DNA of 64,000 bases from contig OY754466.1 in NCBI GenBank assembly GCA_963575645.1, forward strand, positions 4,070,001 to 4,134,000. Reading direction: 5' to 3'. Origin of the DNA: Xanthostigma xanthostigma. Lineage: Eukaryota > Arthropoda > Insecta > Raphidioptera > Raphidiidae. Positions 30,501 through 40,791 of the stretch are shown piece by piece. The first letter of the stretch is position 1; every line of letters begins with the position of its first letter. Below the pieces are notes generated by a model. The model made no database searches. It saw only the letters and a list, made by a program, of their open reading frames with translations, and was not told the origin of the DNA. The translations under genes and the position numbers were made by a program.

Positions 30501-33500
30501 TTAATAATAAATTTTCAACAGTTGGCATCAATTTAGTTAGATTTAATCTTAAATCTCTTCGGTTAACGATATCCAGTTTGTTTCTGTTTTTGTTAGGAGA
30601 TTCACTATCGTGACCCCCAATTTTTTTTCCCGCTGACATGGACTCCTTGCAAGTTGTCGGCGACTCCTGGGGGTCGATATAGACCACTGGTCTAGAGTTA
30701 CAAATCTTTTTAACTAGTAGCAGACCTACTTAATTGTGACATAAATCGACCTTGAAATTACCTTTATGACCACGTTGTCATTTGTTTTCAGTATTTGGAC
30801 GCGTATGACAAATACGACAGTAAGAATGATATGAGAGCCGTTTATCACCAACAACTTATTAAACTATATGCAATATTTGCGAGAGAAAAATTGTTACCGT
30901 TTTTAAAAAGAAGTGATCAGTACCCAATTCAGGAAGCGTTAAATATTTGCCAGAAGGAGAAATATTATCCTGAAATGGTATATTTATTAGGCAAGTCTTT
31001 ACGTTAATATATTCAGCGCCGAGCTAGTGACGCATAAAGACAGTTAATATTTCGAGCTGTTTTTATCGTGTGATTTATTTATTTTAGGACGAATCGGTAA
31101 TACAAAAGAAGCGTTATTACTAATTATTACTAAATTATGTGATATGAATCAAGCGATTGATTTTTGCCAAGAGCACGGAGATATGGATTTGTGGAATGAT
31201 CTAGTGAATCATTCGTTATCCAAGCCAGGTGAGAATTTTATAAGTTAGTTTTGAAGTGAAAACTTCTTTAGCGGCGTTGTACACTTTTTTTGTAATGGGT
31301 AAAAAATGTTAAACTCGCGTCAGGGTCACGTGTCCTGATCGAAAATGCGTAAGACGAAAACTTTTATTTAATATGCAACATTAGACATCTAGCGTTGAAA
31401 TATCGTACATAAAAATGCAATCTATGATCCAAACCATTTTATTTTTTATACAACGTTAGACATCTAGCGTTGAAATATCGTACATAAAAATGCAATTTAT
31501 GGTACAAACCATTTTATTTTTTATACAACGTTAGACATCTAGCGTTGAAATATCGTACATAAAAATGCAATCTATGATACAAACCATTTTATTTTTTATA
31601 CAACGTTAGACATCTAGCGTTGAAATATCGTACATAAAAATGCAATTTATGATACAAACCATTTTATTTTTTATACGTTAGACATCTAGCGTTGAAATAT
31701 CGTACATAAAAATGCAATCTATGATACAAACCATTTTGATCGAAAATTCGTAAGACGTTAATATTCCAGTTTTCACTTCTGCCGGCACTCCCGGAGTGCA
31801 AAGGGTTTTTTTTTTTAAGTAATTATCTCGTATTGTGTATGTTTCGGCCAGCAGACGTCGTAGCGGTTCGAGTCCAGACAGAACAAGTTGTGATAATGAA
31901 TACAATAAACTTCATTTAACATCACTCAATATAACGACAAACTCCTTAAAACGTCGAAATTACTCAACTCTAGTTAGTTTATCTTGTTGCTCATACAATG
32001 ATACACTCTAAATAACGACACGCACACTCTTAATAATGACAACAATACGTCATCATTAAGCAATAAACAGTACTTGTTTGTTATTTTGTTGCTTTGTTGT
32101 CGGGATCATGTGTACTGAAGATTCTAAGAAATTAGTTCTTTTGTTTGTTGTTCTAGTTAAAAATGATACTACGTATTGTTTTTCAGAATTTATTACGTTT
32201 CTGCTTCAAAGGATAGGTACTTATGTTGATCCAAGAATACTCGTGCAGAAAATAAATTGTGGTGATAAAATTCCTGGACTGAAAAATTCCCTTGTAAAAA
32301 TGCTTTGCGATTATAATTTACAGGTAATGTATTTTGTTGATTCGTTAACTTTCGTCCGAAAAGGCTCTTAGTGATTTCATCCATATAATACTCGCCACGG
32401 AAGTTCCGAAGTTAGTCACAAACAGCGTCGCAAAGGCACATTTTAGAGCCGTTAAGACTCCCACCAACTCCCAGCTACTTGCACGGAACGTGCGCTTGTC
32501 GGTGATTGGCCGTGATCGCTCGTTGCCTTTGTCACTTGTCGCTTTCCTGCTTTAAAGTACAGTCGAGTACGCTACTGTCAAGTTGTTATTGCTATGTTAG
32601 TTTTGTTGAGTTGCGAGTTTGTAGTTTTTCAACAGACTGTACAAACGCAAGCCCGCATTCGCATCTAACTTCCGAGCCTTTTAGATTCGTGACGCGTACT
32701 ATAATTTTAATTTTTTTGCAACAGTTTAGGATCTTTATTTCTGTAGTGTGTAGTGTAAAATACGCAATCTCTTTTTTGTAGGTGTCTGTTCATGACGGGT
32801 GCAAAAAAATTTTAGTTAATGATTATTTCAATTTACACGAAAAATTAGTGAAATCGCAACAAAGGGGAATTTGTATATCGGACGATAGCGTATGTGGGGC
32901 GTGCCATCGGAAAATAATAATTAGAGGTAAGTCACATTTTTTTTTTTTAATTAAGAAATCTAATAACTAGTTTTATTAGAGTGCTTTGCAACAAAAATTC
33001 GAATTTACTTTTAAACATAGAACAGTCAAAATTTACGAATTGTGTTTCGGCAAAGAGCAAGTTCTAAAAGACGTGACACTCAGACAGGGAAACATATTAA
33101 ATATGAAATGACAAATTTCTGGTATGCCCAGCCTTAAGGAGGTTGAGCCGTTTTACGAAGATAATGAAAAAAATCTGAAATAAAGTTTTTTAGTAGATTT
33201 TTTTATAACAAAATTTTCTGTAAAAAATCCAAAATCATTAGGAGATTTATAAAGTTAAAAATTAAAAAAAAACTTTTACATGTAGTCTTATGGAAAATAT
33301 GTCAACCTAGCATGCAAAGTGCAAACGGTACATTTTAATTTTTTGCAAATAACCAAATAATGTCAGCAGTTCCGAAAACTAACTATGTAAAGCATCGATG
33401 TCTTACGCATATTTTAATATTTTTTCCAATTTAATTAGGAGACTTAATCAATAAAAAAAATCATTAAACCTTAGCACTTCTCGATTATGGACTTTTATTC

Positions 33501-34003
33501 TTGACAATTTTAACTGAATTTTCAACTTTTTAATGATTTAATTTTAATTTTTATTACTTCTAATTTCTTTTTTTAATTATTTACTGCAAAAAATATGTAA
33601 AATACAGACATTTACATAAATTTATTTTTTTAACCTAACTTTGTACAAAAAAATTCAAAAGTTAGAAATAATTAATTAATATTTAAAAAATTTATTTATT
33701 TATGTCTTTATGACAATAATTTATTGGTATCATCGACTTATAACCTTTTGTAAAAAATTATTATGGAAAAGTTCCCATTTAGAATTCGACTTACTTTTGA
33801 TTGGGACTGTAACGGATCAACCTCCTTAAAATTTGCGTACTCCGATTTTATTTTTACGATTGAGCTACAAATATTTTTTTGCAGATTTAAATCGAGTAAA
33901 TTCAATAATTATCTACAATTGCCGACACTCTTTTCATGAAGAATGTTTACCAAGCAGCCTTGGATATCTTAATAATTGCGGTATTTGCAGCGAAAAGAAA
34001 TAG
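21527..34003 (+). CDS. Vps41: Vps41, HOPS tethering complex subunit
   Basis: Seventeen exons: 21527-21547, 21682-21813, 21942-22100, 23606-23729, 24305-24503, 25162-25316, 26519-26702, 27557-27697, 27869-28078, 28840-28936, 29531-29709, 29782-29968, 30792-30990, 31088-31228, 32187-32323, 32782-32926, 33885-34003. They sum to 2529 bp, 842 residues, against about 854 in mammals. It is a HOPS subunit that tethers late endosomes, lysosomes and AP-3 vesicles for fusion. An acidic N-terminus is followed by WD40-type repeats (exons 2-8), a clathrin-heavy-chain-like helical repeat (exons 9-15) and a C-terminal RING-H2: C793, C796, C816, H818, H821, C824, C835, C838. Intron 13 is GC-AG (TTATTAG|GCAAGT). 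The ATG at 21498 is out of frame and hits a stop, so 21527 is the start. A polyadenylation signal AATAAA lies at 34249-34254. Introns carry at least a dozen repeats, none breaking the frame. Confidence 0.97.
22215..22290 (+). repeat. tRNA-like sequence, probably SINE
   Basis: B box GGGTTCGAATCCCCC and an A-box-like block GTAACAGTTAGCGTG about 35 bp upstream. The anticodon arm does not fold cleanly. Lies in Vps41 intron 3, same strand. Confidence 0.5.
22448..22614. repeat. Palindromic element R9, copy 2
   Basis: Nearly identical to 16701-16867 (for example AGCCTCGAACGG for AGCCGTGAACGG). It sits in an intron of the gene adjacent to the one holding copy 1. Confidence 0.85.
22746..23445. mobile_element. 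Giant fold-back MITE R1, copy 2 (uninterrupted)
   Basis: 700 bp, ends AGAGCTGGCTACGGAG and CTCCGTAGCCAGCTCT, arms about 300 bp with a short centre rich in AATTAAT. It gives the intact form of the family. Vps41 intron 3. Confidence 0.85.
23750..24233 (+). mobile_element. MITE family R2, copy 2
   Basis: Starts 20 bp after the 3' end of Vps41 exon 4 and fills 484 of the 575 bp of intron 4. Same termini as the other copies. Confidence 0.85.
24632..25116. mobile_element. hAT-type MITE, copy 2, perfect 8-bp TSD
   Basis: Termini TAGTGGTGTGCCGG and CCGGCACATCACTA; target duplication ATTGAAAC on both sides (24624-24631 and 25117-25124). Internal hairpin as in copy 1. Vps41 intron 5. Confidence 0.92.
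25361..26352 (+). mobile_element. Non-LTR-like repeat R18, copy 1, split by a nested MITE
   Basis: Begins ACTAGCGGTCCCGCCCGGTT and ends GCTTTATATATTAGTATAGA, ends typical of short non-autonomous non-LTR-type repeats in insects. A second, uninterrupted copy is at 50461-50797. The insert 25570-26218 explains the extra length. Vps41 intron 6. Confidence 0.6.
25570..26218. mobile_element. MITE nested in R18
   Basis: Inverted termini ATATCGCACGTTGAAAACAA and TTGTTTTCAACGTGCGATAT. The interior repeats the short block AGTGTCACT/AGTGACACT many times in both orientations. Non-coding. Confidence 0.7.
26890..26966 (-). repeat. tRNA-like sequence (Leu/Ser type), SINE or pseudogene
   Basis: On the minus strand: A box TGGCCGAGCGGTT and B box GGTTCGATTCC with about 35 bp between, resembling a class II tRNA. 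The acceptor stem pairs poorly and the variable arm is short, so function is doubtful. Vps41 intron 7. Confidence 0.5.
27712..27809. repeat. Palindromic element R10, copy 1
   Basis: 98-bp near palindrome, GCTTTGTTCCAACCTCTC to GGTAGGAACAGAGC, flanked by TA on both sides. Related to 57191-57292 and to a partial copy near 19146-19233. It starts 14 bp after the exon 8 donor of Vps41. Confidence 0.75.
28285..28586. mobile_element. MITE with GTAACG-rich ends
   Basis: Inverted ends ACCGTATGTATTCGTTACT and AGTAACGAATACATACGGGT. The interior is rich in GTAACG/CGTTAC blocks. Vps41 intron 9. Confidence 0.7.
29067..29495. mobile_element. hAT-type MITE, copy 3 (older)
   Basis: Same termini with one change (TAGTGATGTGCAGG) and shortened interior. 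The flanking 8-mers GTAGGTAG and GTCAGTAG match at six of eight positions, so it is an older insertion. Vps41 intron 10. Confidence 0.85.
30187..30689. mobile_element. Second hAT-type family, 8-bp TSD
   Basis: Starts CAGAGGTTCCCAAACTTTTT and ends GATATAGACCACTG. The perfect duplication GTCTAGAG flanks it (30179-30186, 30690-30697). Ends of this type mark non-autonomous hAT elements. Vps41 intron 12. Confidence 0.88.
31383..31736 (+). repeat. 75-bp minisatellite, about five units
   Basis: Units starting AGACATCTAGCGTTGAAATA at 31383, 31458, 31533, 31608 and 31680 (last spacing 72). Units differ by single bases. The array is bracketed by GATCGAAAATGCGTAAGACG and GATCGAAAATTCGTAAGACG. Vps41 intron 14. 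Confidence 0.9.
31902..32150 (+). mobile_element. Truncated copy of the 3929 pogo-like MITE
   Basis: Shares ACTCCTTAAAACGTCGAAAT and AATAAACAGTACTTGTTT with 3929-4379 but lacks the right end. Immediately upstream of Vps41 exon 15. Confidence 0.65.
32385..32703 (+). mobile_element. MITE family R7, copy 2
   Basis: Ends ATAATACTCGCCACGG and GATTCGTGACGCGTACTATA, slightly diverged. Vps41 intron 15. Confidence 0.78.
33138..33825. mobile_element. TTAA-flanked MITE
   Basis: Ends GGAGGTTGAGCCGTTTTA and GTAACGGATCAACCTCC with TTAA immediately outside both ends (33134-33137, 33826-33829). TTAA duplication is typical of piggyBac-type insertion. Non-coding. Vps41 intron 16. Confidence 0.78.
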
Positions 34004-35670
34004 CTTTAGCCAAGAAATTATTATTCAGTGATAGGCATTTATAACAAAATCAAGAAGACTAGACTCGGGAGAACAAACCCAAGTTTTGAGGGTGGGACTA
34101 CGGTCGCACATAACGGCGGCCCTTGATAACATGCGTTATGCGAACACTGCACGCATTTGTTCTCTAGTTTTCTATATCGACCAATGACAGTCCATCTGGT
34201 TACATAGCTCGGAGTAGCGAGTTAACTTCATGTTTGCTAGTCTTCTTGAATAAAATAAATCATATTGGTTTTTTTGCTGGCGCCTCTAGTGAACAAGTCA
34301 ACACAATTAGATCGATGTCCGCACAGTTTTAACTGACTAAAAATCAATGTCTATCACATGTCCCTTACGATAGTAATTTTTTATAAAAATTAACGATATT
34401 CTAATATACTCAAAAAAATGAATTGTTAATATTATGTAAATAAACAACAAAATAAAGTCTATATATTAACATAATATAAAACAAAATTGCTTCTTTATGT
34501 AAGAAAACTTATTGTAAAGCAGTGATTGGTTCGTTGCGCATTCCTTTTTTTATTGCATTAGCGAGAGATACATATTTTCGAATTTAATGATAATTAAAAA
34601 AAGGGGAATTATAAAACGGTCGAATAAAAAAAAATTTGGTGACTGATGATGAGATACTGTTTTAATAACTTGAGATATTAAAATAATAGTTGGGTGACTA
34701 AATTACTAAGTGAGCGACTAAATTACTAGAAGTGAGCGACTAGAATGCCTTCAGTAATTTTGAAGCAGATATCTTCTTTTGGTTTTACTTTTGATTTTAT
34801 TTTTTCACTTTGAGACTACAACTTAAAACTCACATTTTCATGAAGATTGAAAACCACCGTTTTTTTGATAAAGGGGTATGCGAATTGTCTCGCAGTGAAA
34901 CGCGAAGGGGCAAATGTGGAATTTTTAAAAAAACAATTCGGGGTGAACGATAATGGGTATGCCAATTAAATAGTTACTTGTTTGAATAGAACTGCGTTTT
35001 CTAAAAAATGTATATTTAATTGACAGCCAATTAACAAATTAACTATTAACAAAATGCCGCTCAGAATAAATAAATCATTTGCCAAATTTTGAAAAAAATG
35101 CAGGACGTAACGTTGACACTCAAACAAATATTAGGTCGCTCAAATATTATAAAGTTTCCCATTTTGTATTTTAAGTAAGTCAAATGGATGTTTGTAAGTT
35201 GCTGTTCTGTTGATTTCTCGTCACGCACAGTCAGTCGCTCACTTAGTAATTTAGTCACCCAACTATTATTTTCTCGTCACGCGCAGTCAGTCGCTCACTT
35301 AGTAATACAGTAACCCAAATTGATTATTTTTGTCACCCAAAATTGTAATTTACAGTCACTCGTTTAAATACTACCCTTAAAAAAAAGACCTCGTGAAGCA
35401 GCAATTGTTTTCCAAGCAGTATCGATTCCATTTACAATAAATTAAGATGTTTTTTTCTGACAATTTATTAACACAAACCGTAAAATTGATTATACAATAA
35501 TTTAAACGTCAGTTTTAATAAAATTATTGGGTATCGAGATATTGAATTAATTTTTTGAAACGATATTTTTACCGAGGAAATGAGGATATTGATTTCATAA
35601 AAAATTAACTGAGGACTGAAGTCATTCAAAAAAATAATCCAGTAGTAAAGTGGTGGCTAGTACAGGTCTA
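34004..35670. other. Convergent spacer Vps41 / CATIP
   Basis: Holds the Vps41 3' UTR with AATAAA at 34249-34254, a MITE (34682-35270) with a partial duplicate of its end up to about 35340, and on the minus strand AATAAA at 35464-35469, a likely CATIP polyadenylation signal. No coding exon found. Confidence 0.6.
34682..35270. mobile_element. MITE with GTCACCCAAC ends
   Basis: Inverted ends AATAATAGTTGGGTGACTAA and TTAGTCACCCAACTATTATT, with further pairing of AGTGAGCGACT blocks inside. About 589 bp, no ORF of note. Confidence 0.72.
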
Positions 35671-38600
35671 TTATGCATCTGTAATTTTATTTTCATATTC
35701 TTCAGTACAGGCCGTATCATTCATGGTTAGGTATTCCTCATAGGGTGTGAATTGAGGTGCATATTGTTCGAAATAATCACATGTGAATTCTAGAATTTCA
35801 TCCGGCTTTTTTAATAATATTTCTTGAATATAATCACTTATCAGTGTTTGTAATTCTGGGTGATCAATTATATAAGATTTGTTCTTGAATAATTCGCTGG
35901 TCTGAAAATTTTCGAGATGACTGAAAACTTTTGTTCCGAATAATGAAATTGATGCAAAATTTCAGTTACATTTAAATAAAAATTAATATAAAATGTACTA
36001 AAATTAATCAACAGTTTCTGATATGTAAACATTTAGAGTGACATTGAATTTCAAATGTCACAGAAGTGACGTTTGTGGCGGGTAATTCGAACAAATCTGC
36101 AAACCTTAACACACCTAAATTGTATACTTTTATTAGCTGTCAAAATTGTTTGTTGCTGAAAGTACAAGAGACTCGTACTATATTTTTAAATAGTATATTT
36201 CCTTTTAATAAATAAGAACGTATTGTGTTCATTGACGGCGGGGCTCCTCCCAAAATAGTAAATTAGCGTATTTAGAACTCTACAATGTAAGCTATCAAGT
36301 GATGATGGGTCAATATAGCCCCACCTCCACGAACAAATCGTTCCGCTGCCAATGAATGTGTTGTGAGATAAAATGCCAATCAGCAAAATCACCGAACCGA
36401 TTATAAAAAAGCCAAATATAAATCGTTTCGATGCCAATGATTGTGTCGTAAATAAAGAGTTGGATCAGCAAAATAACTGAACCGATTATGAAAAAACAAA
36501 ATATAAATACCTTATAATCGAGAAATTCAGAAAAGAGCTGCATATCATCTTCCCATCTATTTCTTAGTGGAAGATTGATCTTTTTTTGTGAATTTTCTTC
36601 GGAAATGTCGTACAACGGATTAACATGGAGCACATAGTCGCATCCATCCCATTCTTGTTTTATTATTTGACCAGCCAGTGTTAGTACAGTCACGGATGTA
36701 TGTATGATGCCGCATTTTTCAAGAACTAATCTTGTTATTTTAATAACTTTCATTTCATTCTCGTTAATTCTTCCTTCTTCCGGTCCATCGCTGCTCTGAA
36801 TAAGATATTTTAAATTAATTCACAAAACTGGTGTTTAATTTATATCACAGCATACAGAAACATTAGCGGATCTACTAGATCGTTAGCGAATTTTTAAGAC
36901 CTTGAACACAGCTAAGAACATGGCGGTCATCTGCGCGGCGGGTATGCGCAAATGCGGTTTTTACACTTCGAGTGAGTCAGCTGATATTTCTTTAAACTGT
37001 GGGCACTAATCTTACGTAGATGTTCCTGCAAAGATCTCCATTTATGTATAAAGCTGTTGTTTCGAATTGACCTGTAAATTCTATTAGAGCCAAAAAACGC
37101 AGCAATACAAAGTTGGCGCCTTCGGAAATAAGATGTTCTGTTTTGTCAAAACCATAATAATTTTTTCCCCATGCAGTATCTAATTTACTGCTAAAACGGA
37201 CATAATAACCATCTTTCTTGACAGCCGTATATAATCGCTTTTCTTCTACCAAACTGCTCATTGGTGTTACAAATCTGTACAAAATACATGTAGGTATGTA
37301 ATACTTAAAAAAAAAAACTTCGGAGAAGTAAAAACTTCGTTCTGTGCTAAATTCAAAAACTTGAGACGACTGGATCTCAAGATTATAACTTAAAAAAAAA
37401 GAATTTCGAGGCAGACAAGAAATTGAAATCAAGCTCAAAATTCTGCGTGCCTGACGCATAGATATATATATTAATAGATAGCGGATGCCTATCCTTGAGC
37501 ATTGTGCGGAATGGTTCCAATTAGAAGCCATATGGAAGCCATCTTGTACGTGGAAAACGCCGTAAAAAGCGCGCGGGATTCAAAAAGATTAAATATTCTA
37601 TAATATGATGTTAATGGAAAAACAATAAAACTCGCACTAAATAGTGATATTTCGCTCCAAAACCTATTTTTATATTGAAACGTTTCAAAACTTACAAAAC
37701 TGAGCATAAATATAATATAAAAGCTTAGAACATTTTACATTGTCAGATTAGCATCAATGCTTGTCAACCTTGATGCCAAATTGACAATGTAAAATGTTCT
37801 AAGCTTTTACATTATATTTATGCTCAATTTTGTAATTTTTGAAACGTTTCAGTATAAAAATAGGTTTTGAAGCGAAATATCACTGTTTACTGTGAGTTTT
37901 GTCGTTTTTATCAATAAAATCATATTATAAAATAATTGATATTTTTGAATCTCGCGCGCTTTTTACGGCATTTTCCACGTACAAAATGGCTTCTAAAAGG
38001 TACAGGAGGCGCTAGTGTATTCGCAATCTATTAAATATATATATATCTATGCTAAGACGTCGAAAAAAAATGAATTTCGAATTGAAATCCAACTTCGAAA
38101 TTCTGTGCTTATAAAAGCTACAAGAGCAACAGCAAAAAAAATGCAAAGACGGCGTTCGCAGAACTCCTTTAGTTACCCCTAAAAATACGCCGTCTGTGCA
38201 CTTTTTTTTGCTGTTGCTCTTGTAGCTTTTATAAGCACAGAATTTCGAGGTTGGATTTCAGTACAGTACATTACTATTATTGTGGTATAGAAGCACTATA
38301 TGGATGATACGAAATTTTGGTAAGACGAAAGTCACGTGGTCACAGAACTATAAAACTTGGAAACTGGCCTCATATACACGGCGTTATATGGGAGACAGCC
38401 AAAATCAATGTATAAGAATCTGTTAGAGATTCGTCGGCATTTAGCACAGAAAAGAATCTCTAACGAGATTCTTCAATTTTTCGAATTCAGAACTTTTCTC
38501 GAGTTATAAATAACGCAGGATATGCTAATTATCTCAGTTGTCGAGCGCCTATAATCTACTATCTCTCTCAATGACACCTACGAGAGGAAGAGGGAAAGAT

Positions 38601-39682
38601 TTAATTCTAAAATGAAAATAGAAACTTTACTCTAAGCGTTTTTCTTCAATTGTTTGTAAGTTTGTATCAACCCATGCTGTTATTTTGGAACCACCATTTC
38701 TACCTTGAAAAGTCAACTGGGAAGACACGAATACAATAAAGTGTTCTAAGTCTGAATTTTGAATATCGATACTCAGTCCACCGACCGGTTGTAGTTCATT
38801 TGAATCTTCGGTGATTAAACTTATTATTAAGTTTTCTCGAAAGTTCAGTTTCTCATGAAGTTCAGCACCTGTGCAGTATCATATATATTAATACGCTAAG
38901 GTTAAAGATGTTTGCCTCCCTTTTTAGAAAAAACCTCACAATTTCTCCACATAAATTATATATCATTTTACAGATAATTGCTTGCTCTACTGACATCGAC
39001 AACTAAAAAATTTATTATTGCTTTTGTTTTTGTAAATTAATTAAAATACAGCAACGCTGAACAACGTCTGCCATCTGACGGCTTTAATTTTGAAACAACG
39101 TCAACACTTCGATCTGTCATCTGACTTTCATATTGTAATACAACAGATGCAATACTGCATACTGCCATCTGACGGCTTTAATTTTGAAACAGCGAGCAAC
39201 GCTGAACAACGTCACATCAATGCTGCATGATGCCATCTGACGGCTTAGCTCAAGGCTTTTGCTACTTGCGCCTCTATATGACAATTTTAGTAAAATATTT
39301 CTTCGATCTGTCATCTGAGCTTCATATTGTAATGCAACAAAAAGAAGAACGTTATAAGCAGTGTGCAAAATTAGAAACGAATTGAATACCTGCAATCATA
39401 TTTAAAAAATAATTTTGTAAAGTGATAATTATTATACTTATTTAGTGCGAATAATTCGCACAGGTCACACTAGTATAATAATTATTAGTAAATTAGTCGA
39501 TTTTTAACAATTTGTAAAAATGTGTGGATATATTTTTCGCTGCACAGGGAGTAAATTTAGACAGATGCGAGCGTGAGTATAAGAGTATAATGTACTTTTA
39601 CGTTTTAACAAATGAAAAATGTTTCTTTACCTAATGTGAGAGTAACAATATCGTTACAATTTGTAGATGGAGTGTTTGCCAT
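35671..39682 (-). CDS. CATIP: CATIP-like ciliogenesis protein with RIIa-type domain
   Basis: Five exons on the minus strand: 39682-39631, 38868-38631, 37274-37016, 36795-36511, 35901-35671, giving 354 residues (human CATIP 387). The match is seen in GSKITAWVDTNLQTIEEK (family: GTSVTAYL..SLETLE), in WEDDMQLFSEFLDYK (WEEDMELYSKFLDRK) and in the C-terminal RIIa dimerisation-docking-like segment SYIIDHPELQTLISDYIQEI. In vertebrates CATIP binds TTC17 and supports actin assembly during ciliogenesis. In an insect a role in sperm flagella or sensory cilia is a fair inference. All introns are GT-AG and phases agree. Divergent from UXT. Intron 1 holds repeat R3; intron 2 holds two fold-back elements; intron 4 has a duplicated 85-bp segment next to the donor. 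Confidence 0.86.
36335..36505. repeat. Two-unit imperfect tandem duplication (85 bp)
   Basis: Units start at 36335 (AAATCGTTCCGCTGCCAATG) and 36420 (AAATCGTTTCGATGCCAATG). Lies just inside CATIP intron 4, 6 bp from the exon 4 donor. It creates overlapping minus-strand ORFs without meaning. Confidence 0.75.
37535..37994. repeat. Long fold-back element in CATIP intron 2
   Basis: Arms of about 200 bp: AAGCCATCTTGTACGTGG paired with CCACGTACAAAATGGCTT. Inside, ACATTTTACATTGTCA pairs with TGACAATGTAAAATGT around a loop near 37750. Confidence 0.8.
38083..38260. repeat. Second fold-back element in CATIP intron 2
   Basis: Arms of about 80 bp: TGAAATCCAACTTCGAAATT and AGCTACAAGAGCAACAGC pair with their complements at the right end; the centre carries ACGGCGTTCGCAGAACTCC. 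Confidence 0.8.
38881..39473 (+). mobile_element. Dispersed repeat R3, copy B
   Basis: Begins ATATATATTAATACGCTAAG, ends AATTCGCACAGGTCACACTA. Contains the block GCCATCTGACGGCTTTAATT twice and shorter versions elsewhere. CATIP intron 1. Confidence 0.8.
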
Positions 39683-40344
39683 AATGTTTACACAACATGA
39701 AAAGCTTTTCAAGTATAATTTGACATTTTCTTTTTTTATTTGTTTCTGCGGCAATAGTTAAAAATATGTGTATTCCCAGCCTGCGTTTTTTCAACTCATA
39801 ATTTTTAAACTTTTTATGGCAGCGCGGTCATTTTCAACCACATATTATATAAATTTCCGGTCGATACTGCACTTTAATTAATATGAGAAAAAAATCGTCG
39901 CCCCCCCTCCTACTCCATAAAAATTTTCAAAATCGAAGAACGGGTCGATATTAATGTTACCCGATAGATTTTGACACGCTGAATCCAATGAGCACAGGCG
40001 CAGCTCTGTATCTTGTCTAGTTTCAGAGATAATCGAGTTTGAAATCTTCAAATGAAAGTGTATGTTCTCTGCTTCAAACTTTCTATTGTTTGACAAATGA
40101 CAGGCGTTCTCTTTGACAGTTCACGCAGTGATAATGTGATGGACTGTGGCAACCCTTATTTTTGCCGTGACTAAGAAATAAAAATACGTATATTTATAAA
40201 ATTATTCGAATAAGTGGATTTATCGTACAGAACGTCGCTGAAGTGAGTGAACTAATTTTAATCAAGTCATTATATTGATGTAGAAAGTGAGGTTAGAAAT
40301 ATTTTGAAAACAAATGAATGTAAAGTATTGTTCAATTTGTAGAA
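39683..40344. promoter_or_regulatory. Divergent promoter region CATIP / UXT
   Basis: 662 bp between the start codons. The middle (39940-40060) resembles the anonymous duplicated segment near 10900-11100, so even this spacer carries repeat-derived DNA. No TATA box seen. Confidence 0.5.
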
Positions 40345-40791
40345 ATGGCAGTAATGGAAATTGCGCAAAAAACGGACAAGATCAACAAATATGAATCATT
40401 TATAAATGATGTTTTAAAAGAAGATCTGAGAAAACATGAAACATCTTTAATGAAGATTAACGAAGAGCTAAGTCAGTATTATGAGTTAAACGCTACATTA
40501 AAACATTTACTGCAAACTAAGAATAAAGGACAAACTTCAGTGAAGTCGTTAATGGATATAGGTTGCAACTTTTCTATGGAAGCTGAAGTTACAGACTTTT
40601 CTAGAATTATTGTGCATATTGGTTTAGAAATCTATTTGGAATTTACGATATCCGATGCTGAAAAATATATCGAAATGCGATGTAACTTATTAAAACAACA
40701 TGCTGAAGAAATAAGAACTCTTGTAGCCAAAACGAAAGCCAATATAAAACTGTGTTTGTTTGGTATTGGTGAATTACAGAAATTGCATTAA
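40345..40791 (+). CDS. UXT: UXT-like prefoldin subunit
   Basis: Single exon, 148 residues, against about 157 in human UXT. UXT is an alpha-class prefoldin-like protein of the R2TP/prefoldin-like (URI) complex, cytoplasmic and nuclear. The sequence shows KYESFINDVLKEDLRK near the N-terminus (family: RYETFISDVLQRDLRK), a coiled-coil helix, the central DIGCNFSMEAEV (LGCNFFV) and DFSRIIVHIGLEIYLEFT, then a second helix ending GIGELQKL. This helix-hairpin-helix layout is that of alpha prefoldins. The start ATG is followed three codons later by a second in-frame ATG. A polyadenylation signal AATAAA is at 40936-40941. No intron is needed, unusual for this neighbourhood, but there is no sign of a retrocopy and the frame is intact. 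Confidence 0.92.
   Translation: MAVMEIAQKTDKINKYESFINDVLKEDLRKHETSLMKINEELSQYYELNATLKHLLQTKNKGQTSVKSLMDIGCNFSMEAEVTDFSRIIVHIGLEIYLEFTISDAEKYIEMRCNLLKQHAEEIRTLVAKTKANIKLCLFGIGELQKLH

Noticed and set aside
31383-31736. CRISPR-like regular array
   Set aside because: Units are contiguous 75-bp tandem repeats without unique spacers, in an animal intron: a minisatellite.
36186-36753. Overlapping minus-strand ORFs with hydrophobic FIIGSVILL segments
   Set aside because: They arise from an 85-bp tandem duplication running from the CATIP exon 4 donor into intron 4; the true exon ends at 36511 with a good donor.
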